A stretch of 64,000 nt of DNA from Candidatus Obscuribacterium magneticum (GTDB lineage Bacteria; Elusimicrobiota; Elusimicrobia; F11): assembly GCA_020523905.1 (NCBI GenBank), contig JAJAPZ010000002.1:1-64000 (forward strand). The letters are read 5' to 3'. The notes beneath the pieces are model-generated. The model saw nothing but the letters and a program-made list of their open reading frames with translations, was not told the DNA's origin and ran no database searches. The position numbers and the translations under genes are program-made. This document shows positions 27,217 to 34,904 of the stretch, piece by piece. Within the stretch, counting starts at the first letter, position 1. Each line of letters starts with the position of its first letter.

Positions 27217-28304
27217 ATGTTGAACCCCCCGTTGTTTATTAAATGTTGCATGATTTCCCGTTGGCGTTGTTGCCACATTACCATCGAAAAATGGTTGTCC
27301 GCCCTTTCACGGGCTTGGTGGCGTAGCTGGTCATAGTGAGTAATGATGGAGTAGACAGCTTGGGCGACTTTGTTCGGTTCGGGAAGATACCAGCGTTCGA
27401 AGGATTGGGGTACATCCAGCCCGATGCCGGCATCACCCACCAATTCCGGAGTTCCCCCCGATTGGCTAAAGACGACAGGAAGACCACACGCCATGGCTTC
27501 CAATATGCCATTGGGACAGGCGTCGTTGTGGCGAAGATGGATGAAGATGTCGGATTGACGAAGGAGATCGGGCAATTCTGACGTCGTATAAGGACCCATG
27601 TAATGGATGGCGTTTTCCACGCCAATATTTTTAGCCATTTTTCCCAACCATTGTTGGGCGCTACTTCCACTCCTGCAATCCTCATGAATTTCACCCGCGA
27701 TGTAAAGTTGGCTTTCCAAACCCTTCTCCTTTAACGCAGCCAACGTTCTCATAAGAGTGTTTAAGATGGGTTCTGCTGTAAAATGATTAAAGTACGAGGT
27801 CGTCATAAGGCGAAGGGGTTTCCCCAGGGTCTTTTTGTCCGCCGGCGTAAAATGGTCCGTGTCAACGGCGTTATAAAGAATTTCATGGGGTCGTTCAGGA
27901 GGATGAACAAATTGCCTCGTTGTTTCGAAACAGAAATGACTTTGATAAAAAACATAATCGGCCAATTCATGATATTTTCTGAGGCGACCGTTTTCCTTTT
28001 CACAATCACCGTGGAACCAGGCAGGATAATAAACGCCATTTTGGTTGAGAATAATTTTACAGCCCCTCTTTTTAGACATCCGGACATAAGGAAGGGGCAG
28101 AGGCTTTCCACTGACGATGTAGAGCGTGTTATGATTGAACCAGTTGATTCCAAGATCTTCCCGAAGCTTCGTTATTTTGAGATCCGGCCCTCCGGCTTTT
28201 TTGGGGAAAAATCCAAGAAACACCCGCGGCACGAATCGGGGTACCGGAAGGAACGTTGTGTGCCAGGGAAGGAGTAATTGCTTAAATAATTTATTACCTA
28301 TCAT
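27213..28304 (-). CDS. Glycosyltransferase family 4
   Basis: GT-B enzyme of 363 residues with NTLYIVSGKPLPLPYVRMSKKRGCKIILNQNGVYYPAW in the acceptor domain, ADYVFYQSHFCFETT near 135, and the donor-site sequence [38 protein letters not shown] near 272-309. The catalytic E-x7-E is intact. It lies 24 bases after the GT2 gene and is coupled by ATGA to the following GT4. The HNDACPNG and SGGTPE elements are shared with that neighbour. It likely adds one sugar to the repeat unit. Donor and linkage are not readable. Confidence 0.88.
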   Translation of the reverse strand: MIGNKLFKQLLLPWHTTFLPVPRFVPRVFLGFFPKKAGGPDLKITKLREDLGINWFNHNTLYIVSGKPLPLPYVRMSKKRGCKIILNQNGVYYPAWFHGDCEKENGRLRKYHELADYVFYQSHFCFETTRQFVHPPERPHEILYNAVDTDHFTPADKKTLGKPLRLMTTSYFNHFTAEPILNTLMRTLAALKEKGLESQLYIAGEIHEDCRSGSSAQQWLGKMAKNIGVENAIHYMGPYTTSELPDLLRQSDIFIHLRHNDACPNGILEAMACGLPVVFSQSGGTPELVGDAGIGLDVPQSFERWYLPEPNKVAQAVYSIITHYDQLRHQARERADNHFSMVMWQQRQREIMQHLINNGGFNI

Positions 28305-28328
28305 AAGGTGGTTGTGTCTATGACATGC

Positions 28329-29267
28329 TTATTGGTATACGCCCTTGTAGCCGCTCAGGTCCAGATAAACATGGCGCGGAAAAACCATCGAGAACATTAA
28401 CATGACGGCACGAAGGGGGCGCACTCTATTTGCCAAGGCGTTTAATAAATATTTTAGTGCGATTCCCCTTTTTCCAGCAAGCCATGCCGCGAATCCCAGT
28501 TTGTAGGCGTATAACCCATTGACCATTCGTTTATTGGCGGTATCTCGTGGAGAGGACGGACAGCAAACCGGTGAGAGTGGCCCCGATTTTGAAAAGACCG
28601 CCTTCCGTTCCCGGTCCTGCTCGGGATGGCGGAGGACGGAGAGGGATTGTTTCCGAACCCGGTATTTAACGAGAACCTCAGGGGTGTGTTTCCATTCCCC
28701 CTTTTTTAATAATCTTTTCCATAAATCGATATCTTGAGCGTTTTTTAAACTCTCGTTGTATCCCCCCGCCTGCAGGGCCTCGATTCGTTTAAACAGGGCG
28801 GTCGGGTGACAGAAGGGGTTGTTCCTTCTGTCAAAATAGCGCATCACGCATTCCGGGTGTGCGGCATCAAGGCGGATTGGGGCGACGGGCGTTAATTGTT
28901 CATCGCAAATCAGATAGTCCGAACTGATAAAAACAACCGTTGGATTGGTGCTTGCCACGTGCCATTGTTTTTCAAGACGATCGGGGTAGCTCCAATCGTC
29001 TCCATCCATGCGGGCGATCCACTCTGCGCGCGCCATCCGAAGGCCTTGATTTAAACCGGCCGTTTGACCGACTCCCGCGTTTTTTTCCAGCAAAAGCCGT
29101 TTGTCCTTTAAAGATCGTAAGTATTCCAAGGTTCCGTCAGAGCTTGAGTCGTCGGTGACGATGAATTCAAAATCAGCAAAGGATTGGTTGAGAATACTCT
29201 CCACGGCCAAGGAGAGATGGGGCATTTCGTTTTTGACAGCCATGATGACGGAAATGGGGGGCGCCAT
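28329..29267 (-). CDS. Glycosyltransferase family 2
   Basis: Inverting GT-A transferase, 312 residues. PISVIMAVKNEMPHLSLAVESILNQSFADFEFIVTDDSSSDGT (residues 4-46) is the classic GT2 start. WIARMDGDDWSYPDRLEKQ near 85-103 carries the D-x-D metal site, and QDIDLWKRLLKKG near 192 carries the catalytic Asp region (ED/QD--LW-R). The C-terminal 60 residues are hydrophobic-basic and may associate with the membrane. It lies 10 bases after the GT-C-like gene. It probably transfers a hexose or HexNAc to the lipid-linked chain. Confidence 0.9.
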   Translation of the reverse strand: MAPPISVIMAVKNEMPHLSLAVESILNQSFADFEFIVTDDSSSDGTLEYLRSLKDKRLLLEKNAGVGQTAGLNQGLRMARAEWIARMDGDDWSYPDRLEKQWHVASTNPTVVFISSDYLICDEQLTPVAPIRLDAAHPECVMRYFDRRNNPFCHPTALFKRIEALQAGGYNESLKNAQDIDLWKRLLKKGEWKHTPEVLVKYRVRKQSLSVLRHPEQDRERKAVFSKSGPLSPVCCPSSPRDTANKRMVNGLYAYKLGFAAWLAGKRGIALKYLLNALANRVRPLRAVMLMFSMVFPRHVYLDLSGYKGVYQ

Positions 29268-29277
29268 ATTGAAGGGA

Positions 29278-30705
29278 TTAACTCTGTTGGGCCGCGTCCG
29301 GTGTGAATAGGGCCTTCCGAAATCGAGGTATTACAAGACTCCAGCCAAGCCAGCTCATCATGATGCAAAGGGGGGCCACAACAAATGAATAGCGGATGAC
29401 GGTTGTGGCCGACGAATAAATGACGAGGAAACTCAGGTAGGGAATCATGAGTACGAGTATCCCATTGACGAACGATTGGTTGAAGTGTCGACGGGCAAGC
29501 ATTGCGGCATTGAAGATAAGAATTCCCAACCCTATTAAATAAAAAATTGAAAGGCCGATATGCGCCAGACCTCTGGCCAACTGACTTTGGTGAATTGAAT
29601 TCAAATAGGCGTTTGTGAATGAGTTGGCACCCGTTCCCATTGTTTCAAAAAATACCAGTTGGATAAATTCGAACCATCCAAAGAGGGCAAATCGAATCGG
29701 GTGCTGTGAAATAATATTTTTTACCGTATCTTTAAAGGCCAATTGATTGGCCTTTATATAGTTCACTTGATGTTCGGAGGCCATTTGTTGCACCCGATAA
29801 AATCCTTTGACGTTCGCGTATTCCCACCCATAGCGGTAACAGTTTTTAAAGACGGATTTGCATGCCGATTCGCTGATGGAATTTAAGGACCCGGCAAGAA
29901 AATCTTTGACGGTGTAGTTTTCCTTCGCCTTTTCATAACGTCCGGCAAAGACAATGCCGGAGTGGTCCGCCATCGTGAATACGCCATAGGCAAAACTGTT
30001 TCTTGTCATCCAAAGAGCCGGCAGGGAGATAAGGATGACGGCATGAAGGAAAAGAATTCTCATCCGGTTTTTTAAGTGAAAGAAAGGATGGTAGAGATAG
30101 CTCAAGACAGGCAAAATAGAAATCGCCAGAAGAAGTATATAAAGATAGGCCCCACGGCTGATCATGAGGAGGCTGCCTGAGATGCCGCTTAAAACAAGAT
30201 CCCGTATGATATGGTCTTCTCTCATAAGTGCGCGCCAGAGAAAATAAATCCAAACTGAAAAGAAAAACATCGCCAGGATTTCCGTGTACAGAGAGAGAGA
30301 AGAAGTTAACAGAGATGGAGAAAGGGCGACGTTTAAAAAAACGGCAAGGGAAATTCCCTTTACGTGCTTTAAGGATAGAGATGAGGCAAGGGTTGAGAAA
30401 AGAACGGCTGTAACCAACAACATCCCGAGTTGTAAAAACGTCGTTGCCTTCGGAAGAAGGGGTTGGGGGACGATAAGAGACAAGGCGTAAATGGTCAATG
30501 GATAGGCGGGTTCGCGCGCAGGGAAGGAGTGGATCAAAGCGGCCCAAAAACCGCTCATGAAGGCTTCACTCCCCATGTAAAAATTTTTCGCGTCGGCCTC
30601 CAATTTTGGAGCGGACCCGAAAAAATAGATGGTATAAATCGCCGCGACCAAGCAGAGGGCCCAAGCGGGAACGCCGATGAACTTTTTAAAAAGCCAATTT
30701 TTCAT
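29278..30705 (-). CDS. Polytopic membrane protein, GT-C/GT39-like glycosyltransferase candidate
   Basis: 475 residues with about eleven hydrophobic segments. The first loop after the first span contains EADAKNFYMGSEAFMSG, with an Asp-rich element. This resembles the D/E loop of GT-C (ArnT/PMT-type) transferases that take sugars from polyprenyl phosphate. Further outline matches are FPAREPAYPLTIYALSLI and a C-terminal periplasmic stretch between spans. I do not see a definite family signature, so the function is a guess from topology. The start overlaps the methyltransferase stop by 20 bases. It would accept a polyprenyl-phosphate sugar made by the GT2 half of the 31381-32883 fusion, which is DPM1-like; that link is inference. 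Confidence 0.6.
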   Translation of the reverse strand: MKNWLFKKFIGVPAWALCLVAAIYTIYFFGSAPKLEADAKNFYMGSEAFMSGFWAALIHSFPAREPAYPLTIYALSLIVPQPLLPKATTFLQLGMLLVTAVLFSTLASSLSLKHVKGISLAVFLNVALSPSLLTSSLSLYTEILAMFFFSVWIYFLWRALMREDHIIRDLVLSGISGSLLMISRGAYLYILLLAISILPVLSYLYHPFFHLKNRMRILFLHAVILISLPALWMTRNSFAYGVFTMADHSGIVFAGRYEKAKENYTVKDFLAGSLNSISESACKSVFKNCYRYGWEYANVKGFYRVQQMASEHQVNYIKANQLAFKDTVKNIISQHPIRFALFGWFEFIQLVFFETMGTGANSFTNAYLNSIHQSQLARGLAHIGLSIFYLIGLGILIFNAAMLARRHFNQSFVNGILVLMIPYLSFLVIYSSATTVIRYSFVVAPLCIMMSWLGWSLVIPRFRKALFTPDAAQQS

Positions 30706-31384
30706 TTTTCTTAAAAACGACGAGTTGAATCAGCGACAACGACGCCAGGAATCCTCTATTGGGAAAGAGACGGTTGATTTTATCGGACACAAATGGGATA
30801 TGTTTGGGGATGACCATGTGCCGATAAACGTCAAGGACGCGAAAGCCCGCCTTTTCCATGACTTTTTTTAGCTCATTGACGGAAGGCCAGCGGTGGTCCC
30901 CCTCGGGCATTTTCATCTTCAGTTTTTCCGCCGCGTGAAGCACAGGCGCCCAAAGGGGATTGGCGGAAGAGGAGATGAGGGTCGTATGCGGCGGGATTGT
31001 TTCGGCTAATTTGTTGAAGGATGTTTCCAGGTTGCTTAAATGCTCCACCAGATCCACCATCACAACAAAATCAAATGTTTCTTTGAGGATCAGATTATCG
31101 ATATCTCCGACCCGAAACTGCAGATGCGGATAATTGCGCCTTGCCGTCTCGATCATCTTGGGGCTGATGTCGATTCCCAAGCCGAAACGGGGTTGAAGTT
31201 TGTTTAAAATGGTTCCTGTCCCGCAGCCCAGCTCAAGAACTCGTTTGTTTGGTGGGATAAAACGGTGCAGACCCTCAATGACTGTTTGATAATAGTACTG
31301 GGCTTTTATTTTGTAGTTATCATATTCGCTTGAAAGGAAATCGAAATGGGAAGCGACCTTTTTGTTGTCAATCAGCATGGTCAT
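30686..31384 (-). CDS. Class I SAM-dependent methyltransferase (start corrected to 31384)
   Basis: The frame is open to 31483, but the ATG at 31384 makes an ATGA overlap with the upstream stop and has GGAAG about 12 bases before it, giving MTMLIDNKKVASHFDFLSSEYDN and 232 residues. Motif I is RVLELGCGTGTIL near 68, motif II GIDISPKMI, motif IV FDFVVMVDLVEHLS. The second half (VNELKKVMEKAGFRVLDVYRHMVIPKHIPF) matches the same part of the methyltransferase half of the fusion gene immediately upstream, so this is a paralogue of that domain. It probably modifies a lipid carrier, sugar or small acceptor; the exact target is unknown. Confidence 0.86.
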   Translation of the reverse strand: MTMLIDNKKVASHFDFLSSEYDNYKIKAQYYYQTVIEGLHRFIPPNKRVLELGCGTGTILNKLQPRFGLGIDISPKMIETARRNYPHLQFRVGDIDNLILKETFDFVVMVDLVEHLSNLETSFNKLAETIPPHTTLISSSANPLWAPVLHAAEKLKMKMPEGDHRWPSVNELKKVMEKAGFRVLDVYRHMVIPKHIPFVSDKINRLFPNRGFLASLSLIQLVVFKKNEKLAF

Positions 31385-32883
31385 GCCAGTTTCAACTTCC
31401 AGAGGGCGATGCCACACATTTTCAATAGCAGCCATCCATGACGGAATCGGCTGATTTTGGTTTGTCCGTACGTTCGGGCGCAATAACGAACAGGGATTTC
31501 AATGATTTTGAGATTTTGCTTGGCCGCCCCAAATAACAGGTCGAAGTCGCCGAAGGGGTCGAATTCCCCGAAAAACGTTCGTCCACGGGCGATTTTTTCA
31601 TAGTTCCGTTTGGCTATGACTTTGGTCCCGCAGAGGGTGTCTTTGATTCTTTGATCTAGGAGCCAGGTAAAAATGAGGCTAAAGATCTTATTAGCGAGAA
31701 GATTGAGGGATCGCATCGCCTCGTGCTGCATCGGATAAACCAGACGAGTGCCGTTAATCATCTCGCCCTGGCCTTCCGCCAGAGCCATATAAAATTTAGG
31801 CAAATCCTCCGGAGGAACCGTCATATCAGCGTCCAGAATGAAAAGAAAGTCTCCTTGAGCGGCATCAAAACCAAGCCGGACGGCGTGCCCTTTTCCTTTT
31901 CCTGATCCTTGGGGAATCAGTTTGATGTCTTTTTGGTCCTTATATTTACCCATCATTTTTTCGATGAACTGAGGAGTGCCGTCCGTCGAACTCCCGTCGA
32001 CGAAAATCATTTCGGTATGCGAGCCCATGTGCGGGGTCCTGCGGATGATGTCTTCGATATTACCGGCTTCGTTTTTGCAGGGAATAATAACGGAGCAGGA
32101 ATAAGAATTCAGTTTGCCGGCTTCGACATTCCCCTTTTCCCGGGCGATGACATATTCCAGAAGGCAGAGCTTTCTAATGCCCGGCAGCGGCGCAATAAAC
32201 CTGTTCACGATATATGAAAGCAAAGGAATGTAAACGGGGACCAGTAAACGGTAGCCTTCACGAATGACTTCATATCCGTTTAAATCAAGTACATTTTCAA
32301 TGTCATCCAAAGAAAGCCAGTTTTGCCGGTTTTGCGGGGTTTTGAGGCCCAGTTTTTGCCCCATTCTTAAAATAGGTTCCCACAAGGAGTTGTAATATGT
32401 GATGACAACTCTCGTGTCCGGACGGGTGAGTTGGCGCAATGACCGGAAGGCACTCCAGCAATCAAAGAGATATCCAATCAAATCCGACATGATGACGTAG
32501 TCGAACTTTTCGCGGATCTGGAGGTTTTCCGCATCTTCCGCAAAAAAATTGAGATGGGGATAGCGCCCTTGGGCGATGCGGACGAGGTTTTGGCTAAGGT
32601 CGATGCCGACTCCGGAGGCGGGTTTGACGGCCGCCAGCAGATCCCCCGTCCCGCAGCCGATTTCAACAACATTCCGGCCCGGCGGAATATGAAAGGCACA
32701 GAATCGTTCGATGTCGGTGTGATAATAGCGGTTCCGTTTTTTCCAATAGAGGCGTTTTTCTGCCGCCTGATCCATTTCGTAAATCAGTTTTTGTTTTTCT
32801 ATGCTTATGGCACCATCAAGTTGTCCTAAGGTACCCGATTTGTTTTTATCGTCTCTCATGGCTAACGTTGCGTTATTCAACAT
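31381..32883 (-). CDS. Methyltransferase-glycosyltransferase (GT2) fusion
   Basis: 500 residues in two domains. Residues ~45-250 are a class I methyltransferase (motif I VVEIGCGTGDLL at 72-83, GIDLSQNLV at 93-101, FDYVIMSDLIGYLF at 127-140). Residues ~262-500 are a GT2 domain of the dolichyl-phosphate-mannose synthase/DPM1-like group: CSVIIPCKNEAGNIED at 263-278, VDGSSTDGT at 295-303, LDADMTVPPEDLP at 350-362 with the D-x-D at 351-353, and TLCGTKVIAKR. No stop or frame change separates the halves. The fusion suggests methylation and polyprenyl-phosphate glycosylation in one pathway. A free paralogue of the methyltransferase half follows directly. The start at 32883 gives an N-terminal extension of uncertain reality. 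Confidence 0.86.
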   Translation of the reverse strand: MLNNATLAMRDDKNKSGTLGQLDGAISIEKQKLIYEMDQAAEKRLYWKKRNRYYHTDIERFCAFHIPPGRNVVEIGCGTGDLLAAVKPASGVGIDLSQNLVRIAQGRYPHLNFFAEDAENLQIREKFDYVIMSDLIGYLFDCWSAFRSLRQLTRPDTRVVITYYNSLWEPILRMGQKLGLKTPQNRQNWLSLDDIENVLDLNGYEVIREGYRLLVPVYIPLLSYIVNRFIAPLPGIRKLCLLEYVIAREKGNVEAGKLNSYSCSVIIPCKNEAGNIEDIIRRTPHMGSHTEMIFVDGSSTDGTPQFIEKMMGKYKDQKDIKLIPQGSGKGKGHAVRLGFDAAQGDFLFILDADMTVPPEDLPKFYMALAEGQGEMINGTRLVYPMQHEAMRSLNLLANKIFSLIFTWLLDQRIKDTLCGTKVIAKRNYEKIARGRTFFGEFDPFGDFDLLFGAAKQNLKIIEIPVRYCARTYGQTKISRFRHGWLLLKMCGIALWKLKLA

Positions 32884-32886
32884 ATC

Positions 32887-33963
32887 TTAGACGAGTGTCA
32901 GTTGGTCTAAATGGAATCGGTGTTTTTCAATACATCGATTAATAAGGGGCCTCTTTTGTTTTGTCCATTCAATGGTTTTATGGATGCCTATTTCAAGGGG
33001 GATGGACGAAGAAAAACCAAGATCCTGTTTTGATTTATGGGGGCACCCAAACCGTTTGCCGGAATGGTCCCAGGGGCGCTTGGGAAGTTGTTGGAAACCC
33101 GCCTTATTGCCGGTCAATTTATTAATCATGGTAGCCAAGTTTAAAATGCTTGTTTCTTCTCCGGTAGCAAGATTGTAGGCCTCCCCTGGCCGTCCTTTTA
33201 AAGCGCATGTCAATAAACCCCGAGCGATGTCATCGACATGGATGAAATCGCGCGTGGCGATCCCATTGTTTTCTATGGGGAGAGGTTCCCCTTTTAGCGC
33301 TTTGTAAATGAACGTGGGGGTGACGTTGCGCCAAATCGTAGCGGGGGTGCCGCGCCATTGTCCGGCCCCTAAAATTTCACCCGGGCCATACACGTTCTGA
33401 AATCGAGCCCGGACCGTTGGGAGCCCATACTGACGAAAGAAATAGACAGAATAAAACTCTCCGATCACCTTTGAGATCGAGTAAGGACTGTCCTGAATCA
33501 AAGAAATCGGAGCACTTTCGGGCGTCGGCTTGGCGTCATCGAAGGTTTTCTCCGCGACAGAGCAGCCCGCCGACGAATACACGACCTTTTTCAATCGTTT
33601 GAAGTTTTGAAGGCGGTTCATCAACTTAAGCGTCGTCAGTGTATTGTTTTCATGGTCGGCAAGAGGGTCATGAATGGAACTCTGGTTTCCATGATAGGTG
33701 GCCAGATGAAATACATAGTCGAATTCATCCTCCAATTGTTCGAGGAGTTCATCCGATGTGATGGAAGCTTCCTTGAATTCAACCCGGTCATCCTCGGGAA
33801 TATTTTCCCGCTCACTCGACAACAAGTTGTCGACGATGGTAATGGAAACGGCTTCGTTGGATCTTAGAAGAAGTCGTGCGAGGTTGCTTCCCACAAACCC
33901 GGCCCCTCCCGTGATTAATATTCGGGTTTGGTCGAACTGGTTTTTAAGTTCGTCCAAATTCAT
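32887..33963 (-). CDS. NAD-dependent epimerase/dehydratase
   Basis: Extended SDR of 358 residues. ILITGGAGFVGSNLARLL is near 15, YSSAGCSVAE near 130, DSPYSISKVIGEFY near 160 (catalytic Tyr-Lys) and RARFQNVYGPGEILG near 184. The WRGTPATIWRNVTPTFIYKAL loop and 40 extra C-terminal residues are unusual relative to GalE. It overlaps the next epimerase gene by 4 bases. Two consecutive SDR epimerases next to an AsnB and a WbpI-like 2-epimerase recall the SDR epimerases of Bordetella O-antigen loci (WbmF/G/H) that act on diacetamido-uronic acids. This comparison is by context, and the substrate is unproven. Confidence 0.85.
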   Translation of the reverse strand: MNLDELKNQFDQTRILITGGAGFVGSNLARLLLRSNEAVSITIVDNLLSSERENIPEDDRVEFKEASITSDELLEQLEDEFDYVFHLATYHGNQSSIHDPLADHENNTLTTLKLMNRLQNFKRLKKVVYSSAGCSVAEKTFDDAKPTPESAPISLIQDSPYSISKVIGEFYSVYFFRQYGLPTVRARFQNVYGPGEILGAGQWRGTPATIWRNVTPTFIYKALKGEPLPIENNGIATRDFIHVDDIARGLLTCALKGRPGEAYNLATGEETSILNLATMINKLTGNKAGFQQLPKRPWDHSGKRFGCPHKSKQDLGFSSSIPLEIGIHKTIEWTKQKRPLINRCIEKHRFHLDQLTLV

Positions 33964-34904
33964 TTAACCTTCTCAAGGGCTTTGAGGTGGGTGAAGGTTT
34001 GGGTGATCCCGTGCGTTTTGTACCAATCAATCGCCTTTTGAATCCCAGACTCGAGCGGCGTTGAGGCTTTCCAGTCGAAATCCTTGTTTGTTTTGGAAGG
34101 ATCAATGAGGATGGTGTAGGTGTCGTCGGGATTTCGGGGACGGACGTCCACGGGCTTTTCAAGCGTTACGCCGAGCGCTTTAACGGCAGCATCAAACAAC
34201 TCTTTGATCGCGTAGTCTTTTCCCGTGGAGATGTGGTAATACCCTCTGGTTCCCTGCCCAGCGAGAGCCTTCATGACCACTTCGATGAGGTCGTCAATAT
34301 AGATGAAGTCCCGACGGGTATCCATGACAAAGCATGGCTTGCCGGTTGTCAAGCGTTGAAAGAAAGTGGGTAGGGGACCGCTTAAATTTCGGGGCCCGTA
34401 GGCGTTGGCGAGCCGAAAGGAAAGAAAGTCCATGCCGCTGAGCTCAATATACTGTTCCCCGGCCGTTTTGCTGATGGCATAGCTACTTCCGTTCGACCGG
34501 ATCGGATGATTCAGGCGAATGGGTTGTTCGAGGGGGTGAAGTCCGTAACAAAGAGAGGTTTGGAAATATATGAAACGATTGATGTTAAGCTTTTTTGACG
34601 ACTTTACGACATTGACCGTTCCCATGACATTGGTGGCGGCATCTTCGAGCCAATTATCGGGGTCTTTGTAAGAAGCCGCGGCATGCACAACATGCGAGGG
34701 TCTGAAGGCCCTGAATTGTTCGTCTACGAGAGAAGATTCAGCAACGGTGCCTTCAATAATTGTGAGTTTCGGATGGGGCGTTAAATTGTCCCGCCGTCCT
34801 GTTTGGAAATTGTCGATGACAAGAACCTCATGGTTGGCCGCTAGGAGGCGGTCGGCCAAATGGGAACCGATAAAACCAGCACCTCCCGTGATAAGAACTT
34901 TCAT
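33960..34904 (-). CDS. NAD-dependent epimerase/dehydratase
   Basis: Extended SDR of 314 residues. VLITGGAGFIGSHLADRL is at 3-20, HAAASYKDPDNW near 73, FQTSLCYGLHP near 119, SSYAISKTAGEQY near 140 (Tyr-Lys) and RLANAYGPRNLSGPLPTFF near 162. It resembles the WbmG/UDP-sugar epimerase group of O-antigen clusters (HAAASYKDP and the PLPTF loop). It is coupled to the AsnB gene before it and to the 32887-33963 epimerase gene after it by ATGA overlaps. It probably epimerises C4 or C5 of an amino-uronic acid or makes a galacto-configured sugar. Substrate not determined. Confidence 0.86.
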   Translation of the reverse strand: MKVLITGGAGFIGSHLADRLLAANHEVLVIDNFQTGRRDNLTPHPKLTIIEGTVAESSLVDEQFRAFRPSHVVHAAASYKDPDNWLEDAATNVMGTVNVVKSSKKLNINRFIYFQTSLCYGLHPLEQPIRLNHPIRSNGSSYAISKTAGEQYIELSGMDFLSFRLANAYGPRNLSGPLPTFFQRLTTGKPCFVMDTRRDFIYIDDLIEVVMKALAGQGTRGYYHISTGKDYAIKELFDAAVKALGVTLEKPVDVRPRNPDDTYTILIDPSKTNKDFDWKASTPLESGIQKAIDWYKTHGITQTFTHLKALEKVK

